From positions 1 to 34,926 of the forward strand of contig JAUYTY010000009.1 of assembly GCA_030694905.1 (NCBI GenBank): a stretch of DNA of 34,926 bases, given 5' to 3'. Below are positions 24,698 through 34,334 of the stretch, in pieces; positions within the stretch are counted from its first letter, which is position 1, and the number at the start of each line of letters is the position of its first letter. The translations under genes and the position numbers were made by a program. The notes under the pieces were generated by a model, which saw only the letters and a program-made list of their open reading frames with translations, made no database searches and was not told the origin of the DNA. Origin of the DNA: Eubacteriales bacterium (GTDB lineage: Bacteria; Bacillota; Clostridia; Tissierellales; Dethiosulfatibacteraceae).

Positions 24698-26149
24698 ATG
24701 AATCAAACAAGTACACATAATGAAGCCGTTTCAGAGAAACTTAAAATCAGTGAGATTTTAAAATTTGGAATAGGTGGAGCAGGAGAAAACCTATCTTATA
24801 ACTTATTCTACATGTTTTTTATATTTTTCTTAACTACAGTTGCAGGTATTGGTCCTGCAATAGCAGGAACAATATCTCTTGTTGCCGTCATGTGGGATGC
24901 AATTACAGATCCACTCGTTGGGTTCTGGTCTGATAAGTTCAAAGGCAACAAATTCGGTAAAAGAGCGGCATTTATTATAGGAGGAGCAATACCACTGGGT
25001 GTGTCAGTTTTTCTACTGTTCTGCGACTTAAATTTGAGTCAGTCAGTTAAAACGATTTATTTTCTTATCATCAACATAGCTTTCTGGTTATTTTTTACAA
25101 TTGTTGACATTCCATATAATACAGCGGCAGCTGAGATTACCAGTGATTACGATACAAAAACAAAGCTGCGTACATCGCTTATGTTTTTTGCATCTGCAGG
25201 ACAGCTGTTAATATCGGTTGGAATCTTTAAGTTCATTGATTTTATGGCAGAACAAGGACAGAGTTCGGTTGAAACATGGAGAATTATTGGGGCAGCATTT
25301 GGCACACTCGTCATTATTTCATTCTTAGTTGCTGGAACCCTCATAAGAAGAAGAGAACTAAGTTCAGTAAGTGAGAGTTTTTATGATGAGACGCAAAAAA
25401 CCAGCATATTATCTGACGTAGTGAAAGTTTTTAAAAACATGATTCGTTTGAAGCAATTTCTGATTATTGCACTGATGGCTTTTATATTTAATATTAATCT
25501 TGGTCTCGTGAATAGTTCTTTATTTTTCTTCTTCATGTTTACTCTTAAACTTGATTACAGTCAAATGGCCATGATTAACTTTTGGCCTATTATATTAAGT
25601 TTGCCACTTATTCTAAGCATGGGAGGAATAGTTGTCAAAGTAGGTAAAAAATCTGGCATGATAGTTGTGTTTTCAGTCTTATTCCTAAGCTCGGTATTTT
25701 TCTCATTTACGACGCCTGGTGCAGTGGCATTGGTCGGAATACTGTTGGCAGTTGTGACAGCAGGCGCAACATTCTGGATTATCATCTATGGCATGGTCTA
25801 TGACACTTTTTCTTTATATGAGTACAAGTTTGAAGACAGAAAAGATGCAACGATTCTTTCTATCATTTCATTTTTGACCAAAGCGGGAGTTGCTATTGGT
25901 ATGTGGCTTAATGGCATTCTATTGCAAATTCTAGGCGTTGATCCTACAGCCGAGGTTATAACTGATAGCATGGCTGAAGCACTTAGAGTCATTACCGGAA
26001 GAATTCCAATGGTTGTTGCAATATTCCTGATAGTATTGTCTACGCTATACAAAATTAATAAAAACAATATTCAGGAAGTTCAGCGTTCAATTGAAATGAG
26101 AAGAATTGGAGAGATTTACTCAGACGAGAGCTTTAAAAATATTGTCTAG
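24698..26149 (+). CDS. MFS transporter of the GPH (MelB-like) symporter family
   Basis: This 483-residue polytopic protein resembles glycoside-pentoside-hexuronide:cation symporters. The N-terminal half has the family motifs FGIGGAGENLSYNLFYMFFI, MWDAITDPLVGFWSDKFK with the following GKRAAFIIGGAIPLG, and DIPYNTAAAEIT. Twelve hydrophobic segments are expected from the pattern. Such proteins bring in sugars or other small solutes with Na+ or H+. The ribosome site AAGGAGG lies before the ATG. A terminator follows, so it may be its own unit, driven from the operator-bearing promoter far upstream. The cargo is unknown; the hydrolases downstream suggest it need not be a sugar. Confidence 0.88.
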   Translation: MNQTSTHNEAVSEKLKISEILKFGIGGAGENLSYNLFYMFFIFFLTTVAGIGPAIAGTISLVAVMWDAITDPLVGFWSDKFKGNKFGKRAAFIIGGAIPLGVSVFLLFCDLNLSQSVKTIYFLIINIAFWLFFTIVDIPYNTAAAEITSDYDTKTKLRTSLMFFASAGQLLISVGIFKFIDFMAEQGQSSVETWRIIGAAFGTLVIISFLVAGTLIRRRELSSVSESFYDETQKTSILSDVVKVFKNMIRLKQFLIIALMAFIFNINLGLVNSSLFFFFMFTLKLDYSQMAMINFWPIILSLPLILSMGGIVVKVGKKSGMIVVFSVLFLSSVFFSFTTPGAVALVGILLAVVTAGATFWIIIYGMVYDTFSLYEYKFEDRKDATILSIISFLTKAGVAIGMWLNGILLQILGVDPTAEVITDSMAEALRVITGRIPMVVAIFLIVLSTLYKINKNNIQEVQRSIEMRRIGEIYSDESFKNIV

Positions 26150-26218
26150 CCATTGATAATTCTGGTATAGCTAGCATGAACAGTTTATATAAGGTCGGCT
26201 ACAAAACCATAGATTGAA

Positions 26219-26257
26219 ATAGAGCATGGCATATAACCATGCTCTATAATGATTTTT
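26219..26257 (+). terminator. Terminator after the GPH symporter gene
   Basis: ATAGAGCATGG (26219-26229) pairs perfectly with CCATGCTCTAT (26237-26247) around a 7-base loop. A T-rich stretch (ATTTTTCTT) follows after a short gap. Confidence 0.7.
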
Positions 26258-26372
26258 CTTATTTAACCAACGTCTATCTAAAAGAAAAATAAAAATGGAT
26301 TATTACAGAAAAAATTGTAGTCAAAAAAAGCATATTATAGAAAACTATTAAAGCGAACAGAAAGGATAAAAA

Positions 26373-27554
26373 ATGAAAACTTGCTTTAAAAATATCCGGT
26401 TTATAGATGGAACTGGAAAAGATCTGCGTAAAAACATTCAAATTCTAGTCAATGATGGCATCATCCAAGCAATAGACGAAGGAGCTTCGGATGATTGTCC
26501 AGAAGACTATTTGATGATTGATATGGATAACAGATATGTTATTCCTGGCATGATTGATTGCCATACACATATTTTTCTAGATGCAGGAGTGGATTTTGAG
26601 ATTAAAAATTTAACCAATACGCCAGTCGACGATCTTGTGACAGCCATCCAGAATCTGGAAAAGCAAATCAGAAGCGGAGTCGTTTTCATACGCGATGTTG
26701 GTGGCAAGCATCATTATGACATTCACTTAAAAAAGCATATTGAGAAAGGTACCATAACCGGTCCTGATATGTATTGTGCCGGGAAAATTGTTACCATGAC
26801 AGGCGGACATGGCCATCAAATTGGAAGAGAGGCTGATGGCATAGATGAGGTCAGAAAAGCCGTCAGAGAACAATTGAAAGCGGGAGCAGATGTGATAAAA
26901 GTAATCTCAACCGGTGGGGTTATGACCCCCGGCGTAGATATCAATGCCTATCAATTCAATATTGAGGAACTGAAGGCTGCTGTAGAAGAAGCGCATAAAG
27001 CGGGCAAAAAAGTCTGTACCCATTGCCATGGGACTCAGGGGATTAAAAATTCGGTTGTTGCAGGTATTGATTCAATAGAACATTCATCACTTCTTGATGA
27101 AGAGGCGGCTGATATGATGGCAAGTGCAGGCACATATATGGTACCAACCTTGTCGGCTCCTCACAATATCATCAGATATGGCGAACAAAGTGGGATACCC
27201 AAGTTCGTTGTAGAAAAGACAATAGAAATAGGAAAAAGATGCTATGAAAGCTTCAATTTGGCAAGAAAAGCAGGTGTCAGTATTGCTATGGGAACAGATG
27301 CGGGGACACCTTTCAATGAACATGGATCAAGTGCTCAAGAATTGGTTCTCATGGTAGAAGCGGGTATGAGTCCCATGGAAGCCATCGTAACAGCATCGAA
27401 GAACTCATCGGAATTGATAGGTATTGATCATTTGTACGGAACCTTAGAAATTGGAAAATTTGCAAATTTCATTGTATTGGACGACAATCCCTTAGATAAT
27501 ATTAAGAGCATGAGAAATCCATTCGCGGTTTACAAAAAAGGTGTATGTATATAG
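26373..27554 (+). CDS. Metal-dependent amidohydrolase (imidazolonepropionase/prolidase-like)
   Basis: This 393-residue cytoplasmic hydrolase belongs to the amidohydrolase superfamily with a binuclear metal site. It shows the HxH motif (His64, His66 in PGMIDCHTHIFLD), a probable carboxylated Lys176 (ADVIKVISTGGV), His217/His219 (CTHCHG), His237 (SIEHSSLL) and the catalytic Asp309 (GTDAGTPF), so the site is complete. The N- and C-terminal strands (residues 1-55 and about 350-393, including GKFANFIVLDDNPL) form the usual small beta-sandwich. Close relatives hydrolyse Xaa-Pro dipeptides or cyclic amides. AGAAAGGA precedes the ATG. It is followed without a gap by the CapA-type gene. Confidence 0.9.
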   Translation: MKTCFKNIRFIDGTGKDLRKNIQILVNDGIIQAIDEGASDDCPEDYLMIDMDNRYVIPGMIDCHTHIFLDAGVDFEIKNLTNTPVDDLVTAIQNLEKQIRSGVVFIRDVGGKHHYDIHLKKHIEKGTITGPDMYCAGKIVTMTGGHGHQIGREADGIDEVRKAVREQLKAGADVIKVISTGGVMTPGVDINAYQFNIEELKAAVEEAHKAGKKVCTHCHGTQGIKNSVVAGIDSIEHSSLLDEEAADMMASAGTYMVPTLSAPHNIIRYGEQSGIPKFVVEKTIEIGKRCYESFNLARKAGVSIAMGTDAGTPFNEHGSSAQELVLMVEAGMSPMEAIVTASKNSSELIGIDHLYGTLEIGKFANFIVLDDNPLDNIKSMRNPFAVYKKGVCI

Positions 27555-27610
27555 TTGACGTTCAATCAGTTAGAATAGAAAAGCTAAACTTAAAACACGG
27601 GAGTGATCTT

Positions 27611-28957
27611 ATGAGCAAATACATCCCAATTAATCTTCCTTATGATGCCTTAAGCATCATGAAGTTTGATGAAGAAAAAATGGCTTATCTTAAGATGAAA
27701 ATTGATGAGGCATTCAAAAATGGGTCTTTAAAGACAAACCAACCGATTGAATTTGACCCAACTAATCTGGACAATCTAGCCTATTGGGTAGCGAAAACCA
27801 TGATGCCAGTAGAAAAACCTGAAATAGGCACTGGGATTGAAGCGTGGTTTAAACCTTATAAAAAATCCAAATTTGGATTCGACATCGATGATTTACAAAT
27901 TGACAGAACGGTTAGCTTTAGTGCTGTTGGGGACCTTATGGCTGCAAAAGGTTTAGAATTATCGAAAGAAAAGTTGTATGAGGGAGTATCAGATCTGATT
28001 TTTAACGCAGATATCATTCATGGCAATCTTGAGTCTACCTTAACAAAAAATGTTATTGAAGAGGTTGCATTCAACCAAGATGAGACGCCGAAAATCAATA
28101 TGAGCAATATACAATATGAGACTGTTCTGTCTCATAATCATAGAAAATTCGACGTGATGACGTTGGCAAACAATCATATTTTAGACTGTGGAGAAGAAGG
28201 CATCAAAACAACACTTGAGAGACTGGATTCAGATAAAATATTTGCTGTGGGTGTTAATCGAAATCAACATGAGCAGCATAAGCCTCAGATAACGGAACTT
28301 GCCGGTGTCAAGATTGGATGGGTTGCCCATACATGGAGTGTAAACTTCAAGCCATTTCCAAAAGATAAGCCATGGATAGTCAACATGACACCGTTCCATC
28401 AAATTAAGGATTTGGATATATCTCATATATTGGACCAGATAAAAGCTTGCCGGGACAAGGGTTGTGATTTGGTTGTCGCATCAATGCATTGGGGTGTGGA
28501 ACACGAACTGTATCCTAGAGCAGAACAATTAAAATGGGCAAGACAAATGGTTGAATCAGGTGTTGATGCAATCATTGGGCATCATCCACATGTACCCCAA
28601 TGCTATGAGATGTTAAACCCTGAATATGATCGACATAAATATGTACCTGTCATATACAGCCTCGGAAATCTAACACCTGTTGTGTCGCATCCTGCCATGG
28701 TACTGAGTCTTGTGTTGCAAATGGATATAGTCCAGGGGGTTAAAAACGGGAAAAAGATAACGAGGATATCAAATGTTAATATAAATCCTGTAGTCATTGT
28801 TCAAGAAGAAAATGGCGTGCTAAGACTCGAAAAGCTGTCTAAACTGATTGAAATGAAAAAAAATGATAATATGACAGAATATATTGATAAAGTAGCATAC
28901 TATGCTGACACTGTAATGGGCATAGATTGGAGAGAGGGCAGCATGAAAAATGAGTGA
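27611..28957 (+). CDS. CapA-type metallophosphatase-like protein
   Basis: This 448-residue protein carries a CapA (poly-gamma-glutamate synthesis-associated, PGA_cap) domain from about residue 100 onward. Visible motifs are AVGDLM (105-110), HGNLES (137-142), LANNHILD (185-192), SMHWGVEHE (291-299), GHHPHVPQ (323-330) and VIYSLGNL, the metal-site pattern of this family. There is no signal peptide or membrane anchor, unlike the classic cell-surface CapA, so it should act in the cytoplasm. The first 95 residues are extra and not recognised. I chose ATG 27611 with GGGAGTG before it. An in-frame ATG at 27545 overlaps the upstream gene, has no ribosome site and would add 22 residues. It overlaps the next gene by eight bases. 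Confidence 0.85.
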   Translation: MSKYIPINLPYDALSIMKFDEEKMAYLKMKIDEAFKNGSLKTNQPIEFDPTNLDNLAYWVAKTMMPVEKPEIGTGIEAWFKPYKKSKFGFDIDDLQIDRTVSFSAVGDLMAAKGLELSKEKLYEGVSDLIFNADIIHGNLESTLTKNVIEEVAFNQDETPKINMSNIQYETVLSHNHRKFDVMTLANNHILDCGEEGIKTTLERLDSDKIFAVGVNRNQHEQHKPQITELAGVKIGWVAHTWSVNFKPFPKDKPWIVNMTPFHQIKDLDISHILDQIKACRDKGCDLVVASMHWGVEHELYPRAEQLKWARQMVESGVDAIIGHHPHVPQCYEMLNPEYDRHKYVPVIYSLGNLTPVVSHPAMVLSLVLQMDIVQGVKNGKKITRISNVNINPVVIVQEENGVLRLEKLSKLIEMKKNDNMTEYIDKVAYYADTVMGIDWREGSMKNE

Positions 28958-29873
28958 TCAAACAAGGGGTTTTTTATATATTATTTTTGGCGTTACTCTT
29001 CTAGGGTTGCTTTCAATGTCCATAAAAATAATTTATGGCTTGGGAATTTCCGAAAGAAATTTAACACCGTTATTTACTTTAATAATAGCAATAGTTTCTT
29101 TTATGAATGTTTTTAAGTTCAAAAGAGAAAAGATCAAGCTAAAAGAAACAAAATTAAAATATATGATTCTTCAGGGAGTATTTGGCAGTGCTATCTATGT
29201 AGCTTGTTTTTACAGATCGCTAATCTATTTAGATGCATCAGTATCGATTATGATTTTGTATTCAAACTGTATATTTGTGTTTTTATATGAGACTTTAATC
29301 AAGAGAAAAAAAGTTTCGACTGTAGGGATTATTAGTTTGATAGTACTACTTGTTGGACTTATACTTACAACTGGTGTTTTTTCCGAATCTCTCCAGGTAA
29401 GTAGTATAGGTATTTTATATGCAATTGTTGCAAGTTTAGGATTTGCCTTTCAAAACATAAATCTGTGTGAAAACCTAAGTGACGTAGATACGACGGTTTC
29501 TTTACTGTATACATCATTGTTTTCATTTATTACTTTAGTGGCTTTTTATGGCCCAAAAAATATAATAGATTTCCAACCTACTATACTGAATATTTCCGTA
29601 CTGCTTTTTATAGCTGTAGTGACAGGATATTTACCTGCATTACTTCAGTATAAAGGAATACTTTTGGTTGGTGCTTATAAAGCCTCTGTAATATCATCAT
29701 TGGAGATACCTATTACTGCTGTTATGGCGTTTTTTATTCTAAGTGAAAAACTAAATATTACGCAAATTATTGGCATGATTTTGATAGTAACAGGCAGTAT
29801 ATATATTCAGAAAAATCAACAAATTAGTATCAAAACCAAAACAAGAAACGAAGTCTTGAAAGTCAAATTCTGA
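28950..29873 (+). CDS. DMT-superfamily permease (EamA type), second copy
   Basis: This 307-residue membrane protein has the ten-helix, two-repeat EamA layout, with GVFGSAIYVACFYRSLIYLDAS-type sequence in repeat one and the diagnostic VISSLEIPITAVMAFFIL near the end of repeat two. It is not close to the permease at 17716-18624. The 8-base overlap with the CapA-type gene shows co-translation. I infer that it exports or imports a product of the amidohydrolase/CapA pair. Confidence 0.88.
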   Translation: MSDQTRGFLYIIFGVTLLGLLSMSIKIIYGLGISERNLTPLFTLIIAIVSFMNVFKFKREKIKLKETKLKYMILQGVFGSAIYVACFYRSLIYLDASVSIMILYSNCIFVFLYETLIKRKKVSTVGIISLIVLLVGLILTTGVFSESLQVSSIGILYAIVASLGFAFQNINLCENLSDVDTTVSLLYTSLFSFITLVAFYGPKNIIDFQPTILNISVLLFIAVVTGYLPALLQYKGILLVGAYKASVISSLEIPITAVMAFFILSEKLNITQIIGMILIVTGSIYIQKNQQISIKTKTRNEVLKVKF

Positions 29874-29932
29874 TACCAAAGTAATTTGGTTAAAGAATCT
29901 CAAATTTCTTTAATAAAACTTGGAGGCGTTAT
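29874..29932. repeat. Two overlapping short inverted repeats before the CocE-type gene
   Basis: ACCAAA-GTAA-TTTGGT spans 29875-29890, and TTAAAGAA (29890-29897) pairs with TTCTTTAA (29906-29913). They share one base, so they could form alternative hairpins or operator sites between the permease and the hydrolase. Both stems are A/T-rich and weak. The ribosome site TTGGAGG follows. Confidence 0.35.
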
Positions 29933-32050
29933 ATGAATGCAATCAAAAAATTATTAATTTACCGATACGGCATTGAGATTGGAAAATTGGAAAATAAGGA
30001 TGGTAAATATTATTATTCTGAGAAAAATCTTGAAACAAACATGTATTCTGATAGTTGCTTAATTGATCATGAAAATCTAACTGGTAAAGCTACTTTTTTT
30101 ATGTATCATGACAAACTTTTACCACTTTTAGACCAAGTGAATAGCCTAACATATAATCAATTTGAAACAGATAGCATAGAACTTTTGGGATCAAAATATA
30201 TTGCAAAAATAATTGACGCCAATGAAACGATTATCTATTGCGATATGGGTAAAACTACACCTGCTATGGATATCATTGTACATAAAAAGCAGCCTATCGG
30301 TATTGTAAGTCTTGAATATGAAACTACAGTTTATGTTGTGCCAGGGTATGAAGATTATACACCTATCAAAGATTGGAATGAACCACATCTGTCAATAGGT
30401 GGACACGGTGTTAAGTTACTAAGTACTCATATGGTGGAAATGCGAGATGGTATTAAGCTAGCTACAGATGTATTCGTACCTGCTGATTATAAAAATGAGG
30501 ATACTCTACCCGTACTGCTGATGCGTACGCCATATAGCAGGAAATTCTTACATGCATGTGAAACACATATATGCGACAGAGGATACGCCTTTGTATCTCA
30601 GGATATTCGTGGCACAGGTGACTCGCAAGGCGATTTTCCAGCACTGATGGATGAGGATTGGGACAGTAGCGATACCATAGACTGGATTGTATCTCAGGCA
30701 TGGTGTGATGGCAATATTGGTAGCCAAGGAGGTTCGTACGAAGGGTATTGGCAGATACAAGCCATATGCTCAGGCAATAAGGCCTTGAAATGCGCCAATA
30801 TTTTTTCGCCAGCAATCAGTATGTTTGATTCAACTTGGAGAAGAAGTGGGGGTGTTGTAGGGTTTACAATGTCGTGGCTCTTAACACAGGCTGCGAAAAG
30901 AAATCCTATTACAAATCCAATAGGGCTTGAATTTATGGATCACATTTTAGAAAAGCCTTTTATTGATATGCCAAAAAAAGTGATAGGATTTATTCCAGAA
31001 GTATTTCAAGATATGGCAGACCATATAGATCAAGATGAATTTTGGGAGAAAGATCGTATTGTTGAAAGATTGAAAGACTACAACATTCCTATTTTGCTGT
31101 ATGAAGGATTATATGATAGTGAAAATGTAGGGGCAAGAATTCTTTGGGAAAGTATGCAAGACAATGATTATGCAGATAGAAAGATGATTTTAGGACCATG
31201 GCCTCATATTTGTAATGGACAAAGATCAATAGGAGATGAAACTCATGGTATCAATGGTTCTTATTACAATATGGAAATAGAATATTTAAAGTGGTATGAC
31301 AAACATCTAAAGCACATGAAAAATGATATTTGTGATGATATTGTAAGCTATTATGTTGTTGGTGAAGATAAATGGTATACATCTGAAGTGTTTCCTCCAA
31401 AAGATTCAAAGCAAAAGGTCTTTTATTTAGGCACAACCGGAAATGCAGCTACAGATATAGAAAGTGGCAAATTAAATGAAAAAAAACCTGGAAAACTAGG
31501 TAAAGATTCTTATGTTTCAGACCCTGAAAATGTCCCAACAACTGATTTGTTTCCAGATCTATACGGCAAATCAATTGGACCATATAGCTATGATGATATT
31601 GAAGCACGAGAGGATGTTCTCACATATACGACTGATCCATTTGTAGAGGATATTGTATTGATAGGTAGCGCAAGTTTAAAACTATATGCGATTTCCACAG
31701 CAGTAGATACTGATTGGGTTGCAAGGATTACAATAGTAAGAAATGATGGAAAATCAGTCAGATTGACGGATGAGACGATGGTTGCAAGATATAGGAATGG
31801 CTATGATAAATCAGAGTATCTAACGCCTGGAGAAGTATACGAGTATGTTATTAAATTACCTTTTGTATCGAGAAAATTCACTAAAGGGGAGCGCTTAAGA
31901 TTAGAAATATGTTCAGGTAGATTTGGATTGTTCTTGCCCAATACACAGACTGATGAAAACCCATTTTATGCCACGAAAACAGTAATAGCAACAAATACGC
32001 TTTTATGTGGCGGTGATTTTCCATCGGCATTAACGATCTATTGCCAATGA
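29933..32050 (+). CDS. CocE/NonD family hydrolase (peptidase S15-like)
   Basis: This 705-residue alpha/beta-hydrolase belongs to the CocE/NonD group, which includes cocaine esterase, glutaryl-7-ACA acylases and X-Pro dipeptidyl peptidases. The hydrolase part begins near residue 165 (MRDGIKLATDVFVPAD). The nucleophile is Ser268 (GSQGGSYEGYWQ), with Asp395 (YEGLYDSENVG) and His425 (ILGPWPH) completing the triad, followed by the C-terminal jelly-roll domain (from about 500). The first 150 residues are an extension not seen in short CocE proteins and resemble beta-rich sequence; I do not recognise it. No signal peptide is visible. It may release amino acids or acyl groups for the upstream amidohydrolase. 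Confidence 0.88.
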   Translation: MNAIKKLLIYRYGIEIGKLENKDGKYYYSEKNLETNMYSDSCLIDHENLTGKATFFMYHDKLLPLLDQVNSLTYNQFETDSIELLGSKYIAKIIDANETIIYCDMGKTTPAMDIIVHKKQPIGIVSLEYETTVYVVPGYEDYTPIKDWNEPHLSIGGHGVKLLSTHMVEMRDGIKLATDVFVPADYKNEDTLPVLLMRTPYSRKFLHACETHICDRGYAFVSQDIRGTGDSQGDFPALMDEDWDSSDTIDWIVSQAWCDGNIGSQGGSYEGYWQIQAICSGNKALKCANIFSPAISMFDSTWRRSGGVVGFTMSWLLTQAAKRNPITNPIGLEFMDHILEKPFIDMPKKVIGFIPEVFQDMADHIDQDEFWEKDRIVERLKDYNIPILLYEGLYDSENVGARILWESMQDNDYADRKMILGPWPHICNGQRSIGDETHGINGSYYNMEIEYLKWYDKHLKHMKNDICDDIVSYYVVGEDKWYTSEVFPPKDSKQKVFYLGTTGNAATDIESGKLNEKKPGKLGKDSYVSDPENVPTTDLFPDLYGKSIGPYSYDDIEAREDVLTYTTDPFVEDIVLIGSASLKLYAISTAVDTDWVARITIVRNDGKSVRLTDETMVARYRNGYDKSEYLTPGEVYEYVIKLPFVSRKFTKGERLRLEICSGRFGLFLPNTQTDENPFYATKTVIATNTLLCGGDFPSALTIYCQ

Positions 32051-32085
32051 GGTTTGATTGATTCTTTTCAAAAGGAGGACTTAAC

Positions 32086-32808
32086 ATGAAACAATATTGT
32101 TACCCGATGGAATTGGTTGAAAAGATAAAGCTTGGAAAAAAAACGGCTACTGGAGTCTTTAAAGAGCTTTTAGACAAGGAAGAATTAGGGGATTTCCTTG
32201 CCTTAAATGGACAGATCGTAGAAGTTGTTGACGAGATTGGTAATGTACATTGTCGAATAAGAATTATTGATTGCTTTGAAGTAAATGTTGCTAATCCACC
32301 TTTAGAAGTGGCAATCAAGGAGTGCTTTGATAGTATAGAAGCGTGGCAAGCTGATTGTAAGGAATATTGGACTGATGAATGCCCTGACCAAGAATGGAAT
32401 GAAAATACTGTGATGCTGATGCAAAACTTTGAGCTTGTATTGGTAGGAATGTGTGGATTTGTTTGCGATGAGTGTCCGGCATATAGTAAAAATATTACAG
32501 ATGACAAAGACAGAAATGAAGTGAGTAGAAAGTGGCAGGAATTATTTGATTATGACATAGAACCTGAAAAAATCCGATGTGATGGATGTTATAAGGTCAG
32601 AATCGAAGGTCGTGAGCTACTGCATGGGGACTGTGAGTATAAGGCTTGTGCAGAAAAAAAGAAGTTAGAGAGATGCTCACAGTGTGAAGAGTATATGTGC
32701 ACAAAATTATTTGAATTTGTAAATGCATATAAAGAGTTATCACAATCATCAAATATAACCAGGGAAGATTTTGAAAAATATTTTAAAGCACATTGTTCGA
32801 TAATCTAA
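32086..32808 (+). CDS. ASCH-like domain fused to DUF3795 cysteine-rich domain
   Basis: This 240-residue protein joins two parts. Residues about 1-118 look like an ASCH (RNA/nucleic-acid binding, PUA-like) domain: LGKKTATGVF (16-25), the GDFLAL strand, EVVDEIGNVHCRIRI and a late Trp-rich AWQADCKEYW. Residues about 120-205 match the DUF3795 pattern: GMCGFVCDECPAY (Cys123, 127, 130), IRCDGC (Cys165, 168), then Cys183, 188, 197, 200 and 205, which could hold Zn or an Fe-S cluster. I do not know of a function for this fusion. AAAGGAGGA precedes the ATG. It is in the same direction and close to its neighbours but need not share their role. Domain names are from pattern memory. Confidence 0.75.
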   Translation: MKQYCYPMELVEKIKLGKKTATGVFKELLDKEELGDFLALNGQIVEVVDEIGNVHCRIRIIDCFEVNVANPPLEVAIKECFDSIEAWQADCKEYWTDECPDQEWNENTVMLMQNFELVLVGMCGFVCDECPAYSKNITDDKDRNEVSRKWQELFDYDIEPEKIRCDGCYKVRIEGRELLHGDCEYKACAEKKKLERCSQCEEYMCTKLFEFVNAYKELSQSSNITREDFEKYFKAHCSII

Positions 32809-32869
32809 GGACTCAATCTTCATAAATGATATTCATTTTGGTAAAACCGATTTTTGAGGAGTAAATAGT

Positions 32870-34288
32870 ATGGAAGTAAAGAGACCAAGTGTTTTTATGT
32901 CATTAATACCTTTTATATTTTTAGTGGTATCTGTCTATATAGGTGTCTTTGTGTACAAGACAGATATACAAATCTTGTTGCTTCTGTCCGCTTCAGTTGC
33001 CGCAATAGTTGCAACGAGTTGTGGGATGAAGTGGGAAGAAATTGAAAAATCAATCATTGATTCAATCAAGATTAGTCTGCCGTCAATATTGATATTAGCA
33101 ATCATTGGCATCATCATCGGTACTTGGATTTTATCCGGAGCGGTGCCAACAATTATATATTATGGTTTGAAAATTTTATCACCGAAGTATTTTCTTGTCA
33201 CCACCGCATTAATTTGTACAATCATCTCATTGGCTACTGGAAGCTCATGGACTACCATTAGCACAGTTGGTGTCGCTTTAATGGGTATTGGAGCCGGCTT
33301 GGGAGTTCCAGAAGAGATGATTGTCGGAGCCATAATTTCCGGTGCTTTTTTCGGGGATAAAATGTCGCCTTTATCAGATGTGACCAATATTATACCTGCT
33401 GTGGTAGAAACCACATTATTTGAACATATTAAACACATGCTGTTTACTACTGTGCCTGCTCTTGTGATTAGTCTAGTAATTTACCTAATTATTGGACTTG
33501 AAAACTTTTCATCTGGAACTGTCAACACTGACAGTATCCATTTAATATTAAATTCGTTGGACCGTAGTTTTTATATTCATCCTGTCAATTTAATACCTAT
33601 TGTTATAGTTTTCACTTTAGTGATCAAGAAAATGTCTCCAATTCCTGCACTGTTCATAGGAGGTGTATTGGGTGGGGTATTTTCAATGATGCTGCAAGGT
33701 GCTAAGCTAGGGGAAGTTATTCAGACTGCACATTATGGCTATATATCAAATACAGGGGTTGAGATCATTGACAAATTGCTTTCAAGAGGCGGATACAACT
33801 CCATGTTTTGGGTTATTTCATTAATCATTGCGGCTATGTGTTTTGGAGGCATAATCGAAAGTTCGGGTATGTTACATGTGCTGTCGGAAAGAATCATCAG
33901 AAATGTCAAATCTCTAGGTCAATTGACGGTAGCAACACTATTCACATCTTTCTTTGTTGCCTTTGCAGTGGGAAATACTTATCTATCCTTGATTCTGCCA
34001 GGAAGAATGTTTAAGAACGAATATGAAAATAGAAACCTGGCTAAAAAGCAGTTATCAAGAACAATATCAGATATTGGCACTTTGGCACCTCCACTGATAC
34101 CTTGGGCCGACAGTGGCGCATTCATATATGCGACGTTGGGCGTGAGTGCCTTAAAGTATATACCCTATTCATATTTGTGCATTTTAACACCAATCATAGC
34201 GGTGATATTTGGATATACCAACAGATTTATTGCTTATGATGTGAAAATTTCTACAAGAGTAACAGTGATCGACGTAGGTTTGGATTGA
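32870..34288 (+). CDS. NhaC-family Na+/H+ antiporter
   Basis: This 472-residue polytopic protein fits the NhaC family of Na+/H+ (or amino-acid/Na+) antiporters. Diagnostic segments are ISLATGSSWTTISTVGVALMGIG, the GAFFGDKMSPLSDVTN motif (near residues 160-175) and GGIIESSGML. The last helices contain TLAPPLIPWADSGAF, also typical. Relatives such as MleN exchange malate and lactate together with cations, so an organic-acid role cannot be excluded. GAGGAG precedes the ATG by about nine bases. Confidence 0.9.
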   Translation: MEVKRPSVFMSLIPFIFLVVSVYIGVFVYKTDIQILLLLSASVAAIVATSCGMKWEEIEKSIIDSIKISLPSILILAIIGIIIGTWILSGAVPTIIYYGLKILSPKYFLVTTALICTIISLATGSSWTTISTVGVALMGIGAGLGVPEEMIVGAIISGAFFGDKMSPLSDVTNIIPAVVETTLFEHIKHMLFTTVPALVISLVIYLIIGLENFSSGTVNTDSIHLILNSLDRSFYIHPVNLIPIVIVFTLVIKKMSPIPALFIGGVLGGVFSMMLQGAKLGEVIQTAHYGYISNTGVEIIDKLLSRGGYNSMFWVISLIIAAMCFGGIIESSGMLHVLSERIIRNVKSLGQLTVATLFTSFFVAFAVGNTYLSLILPGRMFKNEYENRNLAKKQLSRTISDIGTLAPPLIPWADSGAFIYATLGVSALKYIPYSYLCILTPIIAVIFGYTNRFIAYDVKISTRVTVIDVGLD

Positions 34289-34334
34289 ATGTTTTTTTGT
34301 GGAGAGCATGCGCTATATAACAGGAGACATAAAT

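Noticed and set aside
27545-27610. Upstream ATG start for the CapA-type gene
   Set aside because: It lies inside the end of the amidohydrolase gene without a ribosome site; GGGAGTG supports ATG 27611.
30462-30815. 117-codon minus-strand open frame inside the CocE-type gene
   Set aside because: It is antisense to a well-supported gene with an intact catalytic triad and reads as low-quality protein; it is a shadow frame.
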